A DNA stretch of 48,571 nt from Rhabdochlamydiaceae bacterium (GTDB lineage: Bacteria > Chlamydiota > Chlamydiia > Chlamydiales > Rhabdochlamydiaceae): the NCBI GenBank assembly GCA_019745395.1, contig JAIETG010000024.1, forward strand, positions 1-48,571. Direction: 5' to 3'. Each line of letters opens with the position of its first letter. Position 1 is the stretch's first letter. The notes beneath the pieces are model-generated. The model was not told the origin of the DNA. It did no database searches and worked only from the letters and a program-made list of their open reading frames with translations. Of this stretch, positions 7,752 through 15,427 are shown piece by piece. The position numbers were made by a program, and so were the translations under genes.

Positions 7752-10721
7752 ATGAAAAACACAGGACTTAAAAAACTCATGAACCGCCCTTTTCTACAAA
7801 ACGCTGAAGAAACTTATTTAGATTTCAAAGCTTTGCGATGTACCCGTATTGAAGAGTTAAACTGCTATTTTCGAGAACTCGTTCATGAGCCTACTGGCGC
7901 TCACGTCATCCATATAGAAAACGACGATCCAGAAAACCTTTTTTGTCTATCTTTTCGCACCCTTCCTCAAAATTCCCGAGGAGTTCCTCACGTCTTGGAA
8001 CACGTAGTTTTATGTGGATCTAAAAAGTTCCCTGTAAAAGACCCATTTTTCTCTATGACGAGAAGAAGTTTAAACACCTATATGAACGCCCTTACAGGTT
8101 CTGATTTCACCTGCTATCCCGCGGCAACTCAAGTGGAACAAGATTTTTACAACCTCTTGAGCGTATACGTAGATGCTGTTTTCCATCCGGAGATAAAACA
8201 GTTAAGCTTTTTACAAGAAGGTTGCCGTTTAGAGTTTACTACTCCAAACGACCTAGACTCTCCTTTACAATTTAAAGGAATCGTTTACAACGAAATGAAA
8301 GGAAGCATCTCTCCGGAATCTAAACTTTGCCACCTATCTTTAGAGGCCCTTTTCCCAGATCTTCCTTATGCAAATAACTCTGGAGGCGACCCCAAAGATA
8401 TCCCTCATTTAACTTTTGAAGAGCTCGTAGCCTTCCATAAGACATATTACCATCCAAGCCGTTGTCTTTTTTTCTTCTATGGATCATTCCCTTTGAAAAA
8501 GCATCTAGACTATCTTCAAGAGAATGTGTTCTGTAATGTAGAACCAAAACTTCCGCTCCCTCCCCTTCCTAAACAACCCCGTTTTACGCAGCCAAAAACA
8601 CAACATTTGACCTATGCCGTAAGCGAAGAACAACTGTCTCAAGCAAAAGCCATGGTCTCTTTTGGATGGCTCACTTGTGCCATCACAGAGCAAGCCGAGC
8701 TTTTAGCTCTTTCCGTTCTCGATAGCGTTCTAATGGAGTCAGATGCATCTCCTCTAAAAAAAGCCTTTTTAGAATCAGGTCTTTGCATGCAAGCAGATGC
8801 TCTCATGGATCCAGAACTGAGCGAAGTGCCCTTCATTCTAACTTTTAAGGGATGTAAGGAAGAAGATGTAGACAAACTGAAAGATTTTGTATTTGAAACC
8901 TTGCGACTTTTAAGCGAAAAACCTTTTTCTGATAAGCTTATTCAGGCAGCGATTCATCAAATAGAACTATCACGCACAGAAATCTCTCAAGACCATGGAC
9001 CTTTTGGGCTCAATCTCTTTTTCAGATCCGCCCTTACTAAACAGCAGGGAGGAGATCCTCTCTACGCCCTACGGATTCATTCACTTTTTGAAGAACTCTT
9101 AGAGAAGACGCAAGACCCCTTATACTTACCAGGTCTTATCAAGAAATATTTCCTAGATAACCCTCATCATGTACAAACAGTTTTACTTCCCGATTCTGGC
9201 TTAGAAAAGAAAGAAATCGATGAGGAAACAAAGCTTTTACAAACTATCCAAAAGAGCTTATCTCAAACACAAAAAGAAGAGATTTGCCGTCAAACAAATC
9301 TTTTGGAAAAAATGCAAAAAGAAATTGAAGAACAAGATGTAGATTGCCTTCCAAAAATCACGTTGGACGATGTGCCTCTGCTTCCCAAAGACTTCCCTTT
9401 AAAACACCAAGAAAAAAAATCTTCCCTACAGATTTTTCATCATGCATGCTTTACCAATTCCTTAGTCTATGCAGATCTTATTTTTGATATGCCTAGTATA
9501 GAAGTAGAAGAGATCCCCTACGTACAACTGCTACTCTCTTTTTTACCCTCAGTTGGCTCTGGAGGAAGAGATTATGTAGAGACTCTGCAAGAAATTATGG
9601 CCTATACAGGAGGCATATACACTTCTTCCTCTTTGCATGTACAAGCTAAAGATCGCAAAGCAGTAAACCCAGCTTTTTCTATTCGAGGAAAGGCTCTTGG
9701 TAAAAATGTGGACAAACTTTTTACTCTTATGAATGATATCGCACAATCTGCAGATTTCACCGATTCTAAAAGAGTGAAAGAGCTCGTTGAGCAAGTTCAT
9801 TCATCCTTGCAAAACCGCGTCGCAAAAAGCGCTCTACGTTATGGAGCAAACCTCGCCTTGAGTGGTTATGGAGAGGCTTCTTACTTTTCCAACCAAGCAT
9901 CAGGAATCCCTTACTTTCACTTTATAGAACAATTAGCAGCCGATCTACCTAAGACAATCCCTCTTTTAATAGACAAGCTCACAGCTTTGAAAGATAAACT
10001 CTTTTCCTTTCACAACACACATCTTGTACTTTCTTGCGATCAGGCGTTATATGAAGAAATCTTGAAAAAAAATCCCCAATCTTTTTTTTCTTTTCCTCAA
10101 AAGCCGTTCTCTCCTTGGAAGCATCACTTTCCGATCACCCCTATCGCCTCTCAAGGAAAAATCATTACATCCCAAGTGGCCTATAACATCCAAGCATATA
10201 ACGTCGCTCCCTACATTCATCCTCACGCATCAGCTCTGTCCGTGGCCTCTCAGCTATTTGAACACGTAGTCTTGCACAATCGGATCCGAGAAATTGGCGG
10301 AGCCTATGGAGCTGGAGCTAGCTACAATTCCTTTACAGGCAACTTTTACTTCTATTCCTATCGAGATCCTCAAATCAGTTCTACTTTTAAAGCATTTGAA
10401 GAAGCGATCCAAACGATTGCTGAAGGAGATTTTACCAATCAAGATCTCGAAGAAGCCAAGATTTCCATCGTGCAACAAATGGACTCTCCCGTCGCTCCGG
10501 GCAGTCAAGCTATTTTAGCCTACAATTTATATCGAGATGGCAAAGACAAACAGATGCGAGAAGCCTATAGAACCTCTTTATTAAATTTGACTGCTGCTGA
10601 CGTACAAAACACTGTAAAATCGGAATTTATCTCTCCGCAAAAAGCATCCGTAAAAATCAGCGTAGCAGGCAAAGATCTTTTTACTAGACAAGCCCCGGAG
10701 CTTACTGTATCACCATTGTAG
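7752..10721 (+). CDS. M16C zinc metalloprotease (insulinase / presequence-protease type)
   Basis: Large cytosolic zinc peptidase of the M16C subfamily, which closes around and degrades peptides. The inverted zinc motif HVLEH is at 80-84 and the distal Glu ligand lies in GIVYNEMKG, the pattern of the PreP/Cym1 group. At 989 residues it has the full two-half clam-shell length, including a coiled linker rich in Lys/Glu near the middle (about 495-530). Chlamydial genomes carry such a gene next to htrA, as here. There is no signal peptide. No clear Shine-Dalgarno precedes ATG 7752; ATG 7791 is an alternative start that would remove 13 residues. htrA follows after 86 bases with its own promoter-like -10. 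Confidence 0.9.
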   Translation: MKNTGLKKLMNRPFLQNAEETYLDFKALRCTRIEELNCYFRELVHEPTGAHVIHIENDDPENLFCLSFRTLPQNSRGVPHVLEHVVLCGSKKFPVKDPFFSMTRRSLNTYMNALTGSDFTCYPAATQVEQDFYNLLSVYVDAVFHPEIKQLSFLQEGCRLEFTTPNDLDSPLQFKGIVYNEMKGSISPESKLCHLSLEALFPDLPYANNSGGDPKDIPHLTFEELVAFHKTYYHPSRCLFFFYGSFPLKKHLDYLQENVFCNVEPKLPLPPLPKQPRFTQPKTQHLTYAVSEEQLSQAKAMVSFGWLTCAITEQAELLALSVLDSVLMESDASPLKKAFLESGLCMQADALMDPELSEVPFILTFKGCKEEDVDKLKDFVFETLRLLSEKPFSDKLIQAAIHQIELSRTEISQDHGPFGLNLFFRSALTKQQGGDPLYALRIHSLFEELLEKTQDPLYLPGLIKKYFLDNPHHVQTVLLPDSGLEKKEIDEETKLLQTIQKSLSQTQKEEICRQTNLLEKMQKEIEEQDVDCLPKITLDDVPLLPKDFPLKHQEKKSSLQIFHHACFTNSLVYADLIFDMPSIEVEEIPYVQLLLSFLPSVGSGGRDYVETLQEIMAYTGGIYTSSSLHVQAKDRKAVNPAFSIRGKALGKNVDKLFTLMNDIAQSADFTDSKRVKELVEQVHSSLQNRVAKSALRYGANLALSGYGEASYFSNQASGIPYFHFIEQLAADLPKTIPLLIDKLTALKDKLFSFHNTHLVLSCDQALYEEILKKNPQSFFSFPQKPFSPWKHHFPITPIASQGKIITSQVAYNIQAYNVAPYIHPHASALSVASQLFEHVVLHNRIREIGGAYGAGASYNSFTGNFYFYSYRDPQISSTFKAFEEAIQTIAEGDFTNQDLEEAKISIVQQMDSPVAPGSQAILAYNLYRDGKDKQMREAYRTSLLNLTAADVQNTVKSEFISPQKASVKISVAGKDLFTRQAPELTVSPL

Positions 10722-10783
10722 AATGTGTGTATTTTAGATTTGATTTTTTTTGACCTTCAAGAGAAAATCATTTTTTTTCACCC

Positions 10784-10789
10784 TATAAT
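10784..10789 (+). promoter_or_regulatory. consensus -10 element (TATAAT) before htrA
   Basis: Exact TATAAT at 10784-10789, 24 bases before the htrA start codon. The best -35 (TTGACC, 10750-10755) is 28 bases upstream, too far for normal spacing, so only the -10 is claimed. Confidence 0.5.
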
Positions 10790-10807
10790 ACTTTAAGGAG
10801 CAACTCC

Positions 10808-12250
10808 ATGATGTCTTTACATTGGATAACTACGCTATGTGCTGTGACGTCTCTCATAGCTCTTCCTTCCTATGCTTCTACTCAAAGCTGTGGAACAGAC
10901 TCTACCGCCCCCTGTGGAGCTTCTATACCATCTCCTACTTCCGTCTCTAAAATGTTTACTGCCGTTGCAAAACAATGCACCCCAGCAGTTGTCTTCATCC
11001 GAGCTGAGGGAGCCGATGATATTGCGGATAATGAAAGACAACAAACAGACCCTTTTACAGACGAATTTTTTCAAAGATTTTTCGGAGCTCCTCATAAGCC
11101 TCATAAAAAATCCCCTCAAACAAGCCAAGGATCTGGTTTTTTTGTTACCTCTGACGGCTATGTAATGACCAATGCCCACGTAGTATCGGGAGCGAATAAA
11201 ATTACCGTGAACTTTGATGATGGCAAAGAACTGGAAGCAACGCTTGTCGGTGCAGATACTCATACCGATATTGCTATTCTTAAAGTAGAAGGAAAAAATT
11301 TCCCATTTCTTCCCCTTGGCAACTCCGATGCGATAGATGTCGGTGAATGGGTTGTTGCTATTGGAAGTCCTTTTCAGCTTCAAGCATCTCTAACCGTAGG
11401 TGTTGTTAGCGCTAAAGGAAGACAAGATCTACAGATCACAGATCTAGAGGATTTCATTCAAACAGATGCAGCGATTAATCCTGGTAATTCAGGAGGACCT
11501 TTGATCAATCTCGAAGGAGAAGTCATTGGAATTAATACAGCGATAGTCTCAAGATCTGGAGGCTACATGGGCATTGGATTTGCTATTCCTAGCAATATGG
11601 CTAAAAACATTATGACCCAGATCATCGATACAGGATCTGTAACACGAGGCTTTTTAGGAGTTTCTCTACAACCTGTCGATAAAGACATCGCTGATGCTTT
11701 TCAATTAGAGAAAGCTGAAGGAGCTTTAGTCTCAGATGTTGTTAAAGGCTCTCCAGCAGACAAAGCAGGGCTCAAACAAGGCGATATCATCATAGAGTAC
11801 AATGGCATCCCTGTAAAAGCTTTAGGAGCCTTTAGGAATGAAATCTCCCTCACAGCCCCAGGATCTACTGTAAAACTAAAGATCAACAGAAAAGGCAAAG
11901 TCCTTGCTATCAACGTGCTCTTAGGCACAGCAAATGATTCCATGGCCACTTCTGGAGCCTGTATGCAAAGGCTGGGCATTGATGTAGAAAATCTCAACCC
12001 TGAATTGCGCAGACAGCTCGGATATTCCAAAGGCGAAGAAGGCGTTGTGATTACCAAAGTTAAGCCAGGTTCTCCCGCAGCACTTGCAGGGATTAAGCCC
12101 GGATTTTTGGTCATTGCGATCAATCATAAAAAAGTATCGACGATAGATGAGTTTGACGAGGCGGCAAAAAGCCCCGACAACAAACAGCGCGTTCTTCTCT
12201 TAATCAAACACGGATCACTTACCCGTTTTTACTCGATCAAACTGCCTTAG
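10808..12250 (+). CDS. htrA: periplasmic serine protease/chaperone, HtrA/DegP family
   Basis: Periplasmic protease and chaperone that handles misfolded envelope proteins. A signal peptide is clear (hydrophobic residues about 5-20, then SYAST). The trypsin-like domain carries H124 (TNAHVV), D154 (HTDIAIL) and S228 (GNSGGPL). Two PDZ domains follow, roughly 270-360 and 385-470, marked by GALVSDVVKGSPADKAGL and GVVITKVKPGSPAALAGI. Length (480) is normal for DegP-type proteins. AAGGAG at 10795-10800 precedes ATG 10808; ATG 10811 is also possible. The gene follows the M16C protease, as in Chlamydia, and ends in a terminator shared with the convergent gene. Confidence 0.96.
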   Translation: MMSLHWITTLCAVTSLIALPSYASTQSCGTDSTAPCGASIPSPTSVSKMFTAVAKQCTPAVVFIRAEGADDIADNERQQTDPFTDEFFQRFFGAPHKPHKKSPQTSQGSGFFVTSDGYVMTNAHVVSGANKITVNFDDGKELEATLVGADTHTDIAILKVEGKNFPFLPLGNSDAIDVGEWVVAIGSPFQLQASLTVGVVSAKGRQDLQITDLEDFIQTDAAINPGNSGGPLINLEGEVIGINTAIVSRSGGYMGIGFAIPSNMAKNIMTQIIDTGSVTRGFLGVSLQPVDKDIADAFQLEKAEGALVSDVVKGSPADKAGLKQGDIIIEYNGIPVKALGAFRNEISLTAPGSTVKLKINRKGKVLAINVLLGTANDSMATSGACMQRLGIDVENLNPELRRQLGYSKGEEGVVITKVKPGSPAALAGIKPGFLVIAINHKKVSTIDEFDEAAKSPDNKQRVLLLIKHGSLTRFYSIKLP

Positions 12251-12257
12251 TATTTGT

Positions 12258-12295
12258 AGAACTACATCCACAAAACGTGGATGTAGTTCTTTCTT
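12258..12295. terminator. bidirectional terminator between htrA and the convergent gene
   Basis: 14-bp perfect stem (AGAACTACATCCAC at 12258-12271 with 12277-12290), loop AAAAC, then TTCTT. It lies between convergent genes and could serve both. Confidence 0.85.
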
Positions 12296-13178
12296 ACAAA
12301 AAATCTTCGTCAAATAAATCTACTAAATCTTCATCCGAGGGAATTTTCCCACTTTGAGAAAAATTTGATAGTGAGCTACGTACTGAAGACGTTGTATCAG
12401 GAGAGCCTGTTAAATTTTTTTGTGACAACAACACATCTACTTCTCCAATCATTCGAACAAGAGAACTATTATAGCCAGGTAACCGTCCTCTTTGATGAGG
12501 TTGCAATTGGGAAACATCTTGTTCAGATCGAGGGATATTGCTCAATATTCCCCCTATTTTCAATTCTATTTCTGGGCATTTAATAGGCTTTAACAGTTCC
12601 AATCTTTCGATAAGAATGCTTAGATTTTGCTTGATATTATGATATTGCAGCTGTGCGCGCTGTAAACTTTCCACTTCTTCTTTACCGGCAGAAGTATCAC
12701 TTATTGGAGCTCTAGCCTGAGAAGGCATCTGAGGAGCTTTCGGAATAAACTTTTCTAGCATACCAGAGGAACCTTCAGATATTGCAAAAGATAATAAACC
12801 TGCCCTAATATCTTGCTCTCTTTTTCTATGCTGAGCATATTCTCTTCCCATAGCCATTGCCTCAGTCCGAGATGGAGGAAGGCTTTCAATCCAAGATCCT
12901 GAATAAAGAGATTTAATACTATCCATACATGCTTTGGTTCGAGATTCTAACTTGCTTATTTCTCCCGATAAAACATGTTCGTGTGCAGATCCTTTACAAT
13001 CTTGTTTTTTGGACTGTAATTCCACTAAAAGTTTTTGGCATTCCTCCCAAGTTTTTTGTACTTGAGGAGGCGCTTCGGCTTTGGAATTACAATTGAAGTT
13101 ACCTAATTGATCTATACGTTCAGTCAGCAATGTTTCTTCACATCGTTGAATACAACCTTCTATTTGTGGAAGTAACAT
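12294..13178 (-). CDS. hypothetical protein, coiled-coil-prone, with acidic C-terminus
   Basis: Not recognised. The 294-residue product is soluble-looking with no signal peptide or membrane segment. The N-terminal half is rich in Glu, Lys, Gln and Cys with heptad-like stretches (about 1-90). A Pro/Ser/Ala-rich linker follows (about 150-170), then a second helical stretch (about 175-205). The C-terminus is Ser-rich and ends in an acidic hydrophobic tail (DEDLVDLFDEDFL). It starts 49 bases after the hsp20 stop codon with no terminator between, so the two are probably co-transcribed. Ser-rich, helical proteins without homologues are common among chlamydial type III effectors, but nothing here proves secretion. 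Confidence 0.6.
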   Translation of the reverse strand: MLLPQIEGCIQRCEETLLTERIDQLGNFNCNSKAEAPPQVQKTWEECQKLLVELQSKKQDCKGSAHEHVLSGEISKLESRTKACMDSIKSLYSGSWIESLPPSRTEAMAMGREYAQHRKREQDIRAGLLSFAISEGSSGMLEKFIPKAPQMPSQARAPISDTSAGKEEVESLQRAQLQYHNIKQNLSILIERLELLKPIKCPEIELKIGGILSNIPRSEQDVSQLQPHQRGRLPGYNSSLVRMIGEVDVLLSQKNLTGSPDTTSSVRSSLSNFSQSGKIPSDEDLVDLFDEDFL

Positions 13179-13227
13179 ATTTCTGACCTATAAAAACAAT
13201 CACGTCCTTCATACAAAAAAAGGAAAA

Positions 13228-13629
13228 TCACCCTTTTTTCACAGAGATCTTTTTCTTCTGAGGCTCTTCTAATTTTGAAAAGCACACTTTGAGCATTCCA
13301 TCTTTACAGGTAGCTTCTGGAGACTCTTTTTCATTAACACGGCCAGGAACTGGGATTTGATAGAAAAAATGGCGATTGGTTTTGCGATAGAACTTACGAT
13401 CTTTATCTTGGGTCTCTTCTTTTTTATCTGCTTTAATCCGTAAGATTCCCTTATCATAATTGATTTCGATCTCATCTGGCGTAACACCGGGAACCGCCGC
13501 TTCTATGTAGATATGATCTTGGTCCTCTGAAAGAGAAACATCCGAATGATCCATATAATGATCTAATGCTCCCCCCTCCTCTTCATCATCCCAAAAGAAC
13601 GGAAGTAGCGCTTTTCTATCTTGTCTCAT
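13228..13629 (-). CDS. small heat-shock protein, Hsp20/alpha-crystallin family
   Basis: ATP-independent holdase chaperone. The alpha-crystallin domain spans roughly 28-120 of 133 residues: DVSLSEDQDHIYIEAAVPGV begins it and the diagnostic C-terminal strand reads CKDGMLKVCFSKLE, matching the family pattern A-x-x-x-x-G-x-L-x-x-x-x-x-K. The start is ATG 13629 because GGAGGG lies 8 bases before it; an upstream in-frame ATG at 13686 falls in the -35 region. It is the only intact copy: two decayed copies of the same gene lie at 14221-14355 and 14990-15265. It is driven by promoter module P1 and probably co-transcribed with the 294-residue gene downstream. Confidence 0.93.
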   Translation of the reverse strand: MRQDRKALLPFFWDDEEEGGALDHYMDHSDVSLSEDQDHIYIEAAVPGVTPDEIEINYDKGILRIKADKKEETQDKDRKFYRKTNRHFFYQIPVPGRVNEKESPEATCKDGMLKVCFSKLEEPQKKKISVKKG

Positions 13630-13657
13630 AAATAAATCCCTCCAAGCATCTGTTGTT

Positions 13658-13686
13658 ATTATTAAACATAAAACAAGAAGAGTCAA
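13658..13686 (-). promoter_or_regulatory. promoter module P1, before hsp20
   Basis: On the minus strand, -35 TTGACT (13686-13681), 17-base spacer, -10 AATAAT (13663-13658). About 60 bases further upstream (to about 13745) align with the same region in modules P2-P5. This may be the ancestral copy, as it precedes the intact hsp20. Confidence 0.7.
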
Positions 13687-13861
13687 TTCATTTTTTAAAC
13701 TAAACAGCGCTAATAATTACTACACAGCAATATAGATCAATTTTTTCAATTCAATGAAAGGCCGAGGGCAGAAAGCCCTCGCCCCCAAAGAAGAACAAAA
13801 ATTAAGAGAATCCTTTAACTTAAGTCGCCCTCACTTTTGTCCAGCTTTTAATAGGAATAAA

Positions 13862-14179
13862 CTACCGTCCAGCTTTTCTGCTTTTTTTAGGAGCTTTTTT
13901 TCGGCTCGCAACAGCGTGAACTTTAGCTTTTTTGTGATCATTTCGACCCGCAGCTTTAGATAATGCTACAAAAGGAAAGTCTAGATTAGTATCTTCTCCA
14001 CGTCCTCGTAAAGCTGATCCATGGTAACGACCAACTTTTTCTGTAAATTCTCTTGTTAAAACTCTATACATAGCTAAAACAGAGATCGCGTTTGTCAAAT
14101 CGTGAAAACGATTTCCAGCATCATGCTCACGATTTTTTTTCAAAACTAAAGCTTTTTTAGAATTATTACGATTTCTCAT
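13862..14179 (-). CDS. small Lys/Arg-rich protein, paralog A of a tandem family
   Basis: 105 residues, unknown function. It is one of four paralogs in this block. The N-terminus (MRNRNNSKKALVLKKNRE) matches paralogs B and C (SKKSVLIKRR, SKKAVLIKKR), and a hydrophobic helix SVLAMYRVLTRE matches IALYKYLTGTR and LALHKFLTGTK of C and D. The C-terminus is very basic (SRKKAPKKSRKAGR), like the tails of histone H1-type proteins. AAGGAGAAATTT precedes the ATG, the same leader as paralog B. A short GC-rich hairpin (13763-13781) follows the stop but lacks a good U-run. Nucleic-acid binding or secretion as an effector are both possible; neither is shown. Confidence 0.65.
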   Translation of the reverse strand: MRNRNNSKKALVLKKNREHDAGNRFHDLTNAISVLAMYRVLTREFTEKVGRYHGSALRGRGEDTNLDFPFVALSKAAGRNDHKKAKVHAVASRKKAPKKSRKAGR

Positions 14180-14220
14180 AAATTTCTCCTTATTATTTAT
14201 TAATATTAATTAAAGAAAGC

Positions 14221-14355
14221 AACTAGCGAAAAATTTCACCAAAAACCTTCTTTCTTACAGCTCTTCTGCACTTGAGAAAAGCAAACTCTAAATATCCCCT
14301 AAGCACTCCTGCTGTAAGGAATACCCTTTTATTTCGCTTCGTAAATGGCCCCATT
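14221..14355 (-). pseudogene. hsp20 remnant 1 (both ends, middle deleted)
   Basis: On the minus strand, ATTTACGAAGCGAAATAAAA (near 14345) aligns with the start of hsp20 remnant 2 (ATTTATGAGACGAGATAGAA). GGATATTTAGAGTTTGCTTT (near 14300) aligns with the 3' end of intact hsp20 (GGAATGCTCAAAGTGTGCTT), followed by the matching Glu/Lys-rich end. The alpha-crystallin core between them is gone and the start codon reads ACG. It sits between promoter copy P2 and paralog A. Confidence 0.7.
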
Positions 14356-14369
14356 TCGACCCTAAAGTC

Positions 14370-14399
14370 ATTAGGAAAGTAAAACGACAGTTACGTTAA
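14370..14399 (-). promoter_or_regulatory. promoter module P2 (decayed)
   Basis: Same module as P3-P5 with 18-base spacing, but the boxes have drifted: -35 TTAACG (14399-14394) and -10 CCTAAT (14375-14370). The conserved upstream stretch continues to about 14480. It precedes hsp20 remnant 1 and paralog A. Confidence 0.6.
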
Positions 14400-14542
14400 A
14401 CTAATTTTTCACATTAATTACGTTAAAGCTTACTAAACAGTAGGATAAAATCTTTTTCAAAGGAAAATGCAGACTGTGATTTAAGCGAACGTATTTCATG
14501 AAAGGCCGGAAACGCCTAGGTAAAGATCATCCTCAATTAGTA

Positions 14543-14595
14543 GAAAAACACCTCAAAAAAAACTGTTCGTACAATTTTTTCCAAGGCGTTTTTAC
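14543..14595 (-). terminator. terminator of paralog B
   Basis: In minus-strand RNA, AAAAACGCCUU pairs with AGGUGUUUUU (one G-U pair) and inner A6/U6 runs extend the stem around a loop of about 16 bases. It is homologous to the terminator of paralog C at 18037-18092. The same sequence would pair less well in plus-strand RNA (A-C mismatch), in line with minus-strand use. Confidence 0.65.
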
Positions 14596-14611
14596 TTGCT
14601 AAAACAGAATG

Positions 14612-14932
14612 TTATCTGCTTTTTCTACCGCTCGATTTTCTGTTCCCAAGAAACCATGAAACTTTTTTCTTGCTTGGAGCAGATTTTCTAGTAGATGTAG
14701 GCGCTGATCTTCCTGAACGCGCTGATGGAAGAATCGGATGCAGAGCTAACCACAATTGGAGCAATGGAAATCTAGAACGAGAAGAAGTTCCCCAAACAGG
14801 ATTTCTAGGGCTTTCCATCAAATGTTTTAGAACTAGAGCTCTTAATAAAGAACGTTCACTCTGATCTCTCAAAGTACTATTCTGACGTCTTTTTATTAGC
14901 ACAGATTTTTTACTAGGTTTACGATTATTCAT
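14612..14932 (-). CDS. small Lys/Arg-rich protein, paralog B
   Basis: 106 residues, unknown function. It aligns along its whole length with paralog C: N-terminus MNNRKPSKKSVLIKRR, middle motif RNPVW then LALHPILP, and C-terminus WFLGNRKSSGRKSR (C: WFFGNEKKNSRKSK). It is rich in Arg, Lys and Ser. ATG 14932 is chosen because AAGGAG is 6 bases upstream and paralogs start at the same place. An in-frame extension upstream to a TTG at 15037 only reads through hsp20 remnant 2 and the leader. It is driven by P3 and ends at a terminator. Confidence 0.7.
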   Translation of the reverse strand: MNNRKPSKKSVLIKRRQNSTLRDQSERSLLRALVLKHLMESPRNPVWGTSSRSRFPLLQLWLALHPILPSARSGRSAPTSTRKSAPSKKKVSWFLGNRKSSGRKSR

Positions 14933-14989
14933 AAAATTCTCCTTATTATTTATTAAAATTAAACAAAGAAAACGATTAGCAAATACTTT

Positions 14990-15265
14990 CACTAAAAGCT
15001 CTCTTTCATATAGATCTTCTCTACTTGAGAAGAACAAGCTTTAAGCATCCCTTTTTTATAAATATAGACTGGAACCGGGAGCTAATAAAAAATAACGATT
15101 AGTTCGAAAAGAAGGAGGGAAACTTTTATCTTGAGCTTCTTCTATAAAGTATAAGACTCCCACATCATCCTGCCACATGAAAGAAACATCCGTATTATAT
15201 ACAGTCCAGGGCAGATCTCTACACTTGCCAAACAAGGGGTTTGTTACCCTTCTATCTCGTCTCAT
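14990..15265 (-). pseudogene. hsp20 remnant 2
   Basis: A decayed copy of hsp20. It begins ATGAGACGAGATAGAAGG at 15265 (MRRDRR; intact gene MRQDRK). It keeps DVSF (DVSL) and EEAQDK...RTNRYF (EETQDK...KTNRHFF), then loses the frame and ends with GGGATGCTTAAAGCTTGTTC, matching the intact GMLKVCF segment. Deletions remove about a third of the gene, including most of the beta-sandwich. A 69-codon frame from 15265 remains open to 15056, but its product would lack the domain core. Confidence 0.8.
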
Positions 15266-15291
15266 AAATCATCCCATTTATTTATAATTTC

Positions 15292-15321
15292 ATTATGAAA
15301 GAGAAATCGCAGTTATGTCAA
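15292..15321 (-). promoter_or_regulatory. promoter module P3
   Basis: Minus strand: -35 TTGACA (15321-15316), 18-base spacer, -10 CATAAT (15297-15292). The upstream conserved stretch runs to about 15395. It drives hsp20 remnant 2 and paralog B. Confidence 0.8.
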
Positions 15322-15427
15322 ATTATTTATTGCCACTAAAGACATTAACAACTAATAAACAGCAAGATAAAATCTTTTTCAATGCTAATTCGCACAAATA
15401 ATCATCACATTAAACAGAAAAATCATC

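Noticed and set aside
10835-11383. 182-codon minus-strand ORF opposite htrA
   Set aside because: Fully inside htrA with no ribosome binding site and low-complexity composition; a shadow of the real frame.
13630-13686. Upstream start for hsp20
   Set aside because: It lies in the promoter; GGAGGG points to ATG 13629.
14933-15037. N-terminal extension of paralog B
   Set aside because: It reads through the leader and the end of an hsp20 remnant from a TTG codon; the paralogs start at the ATG with AAGGAG.
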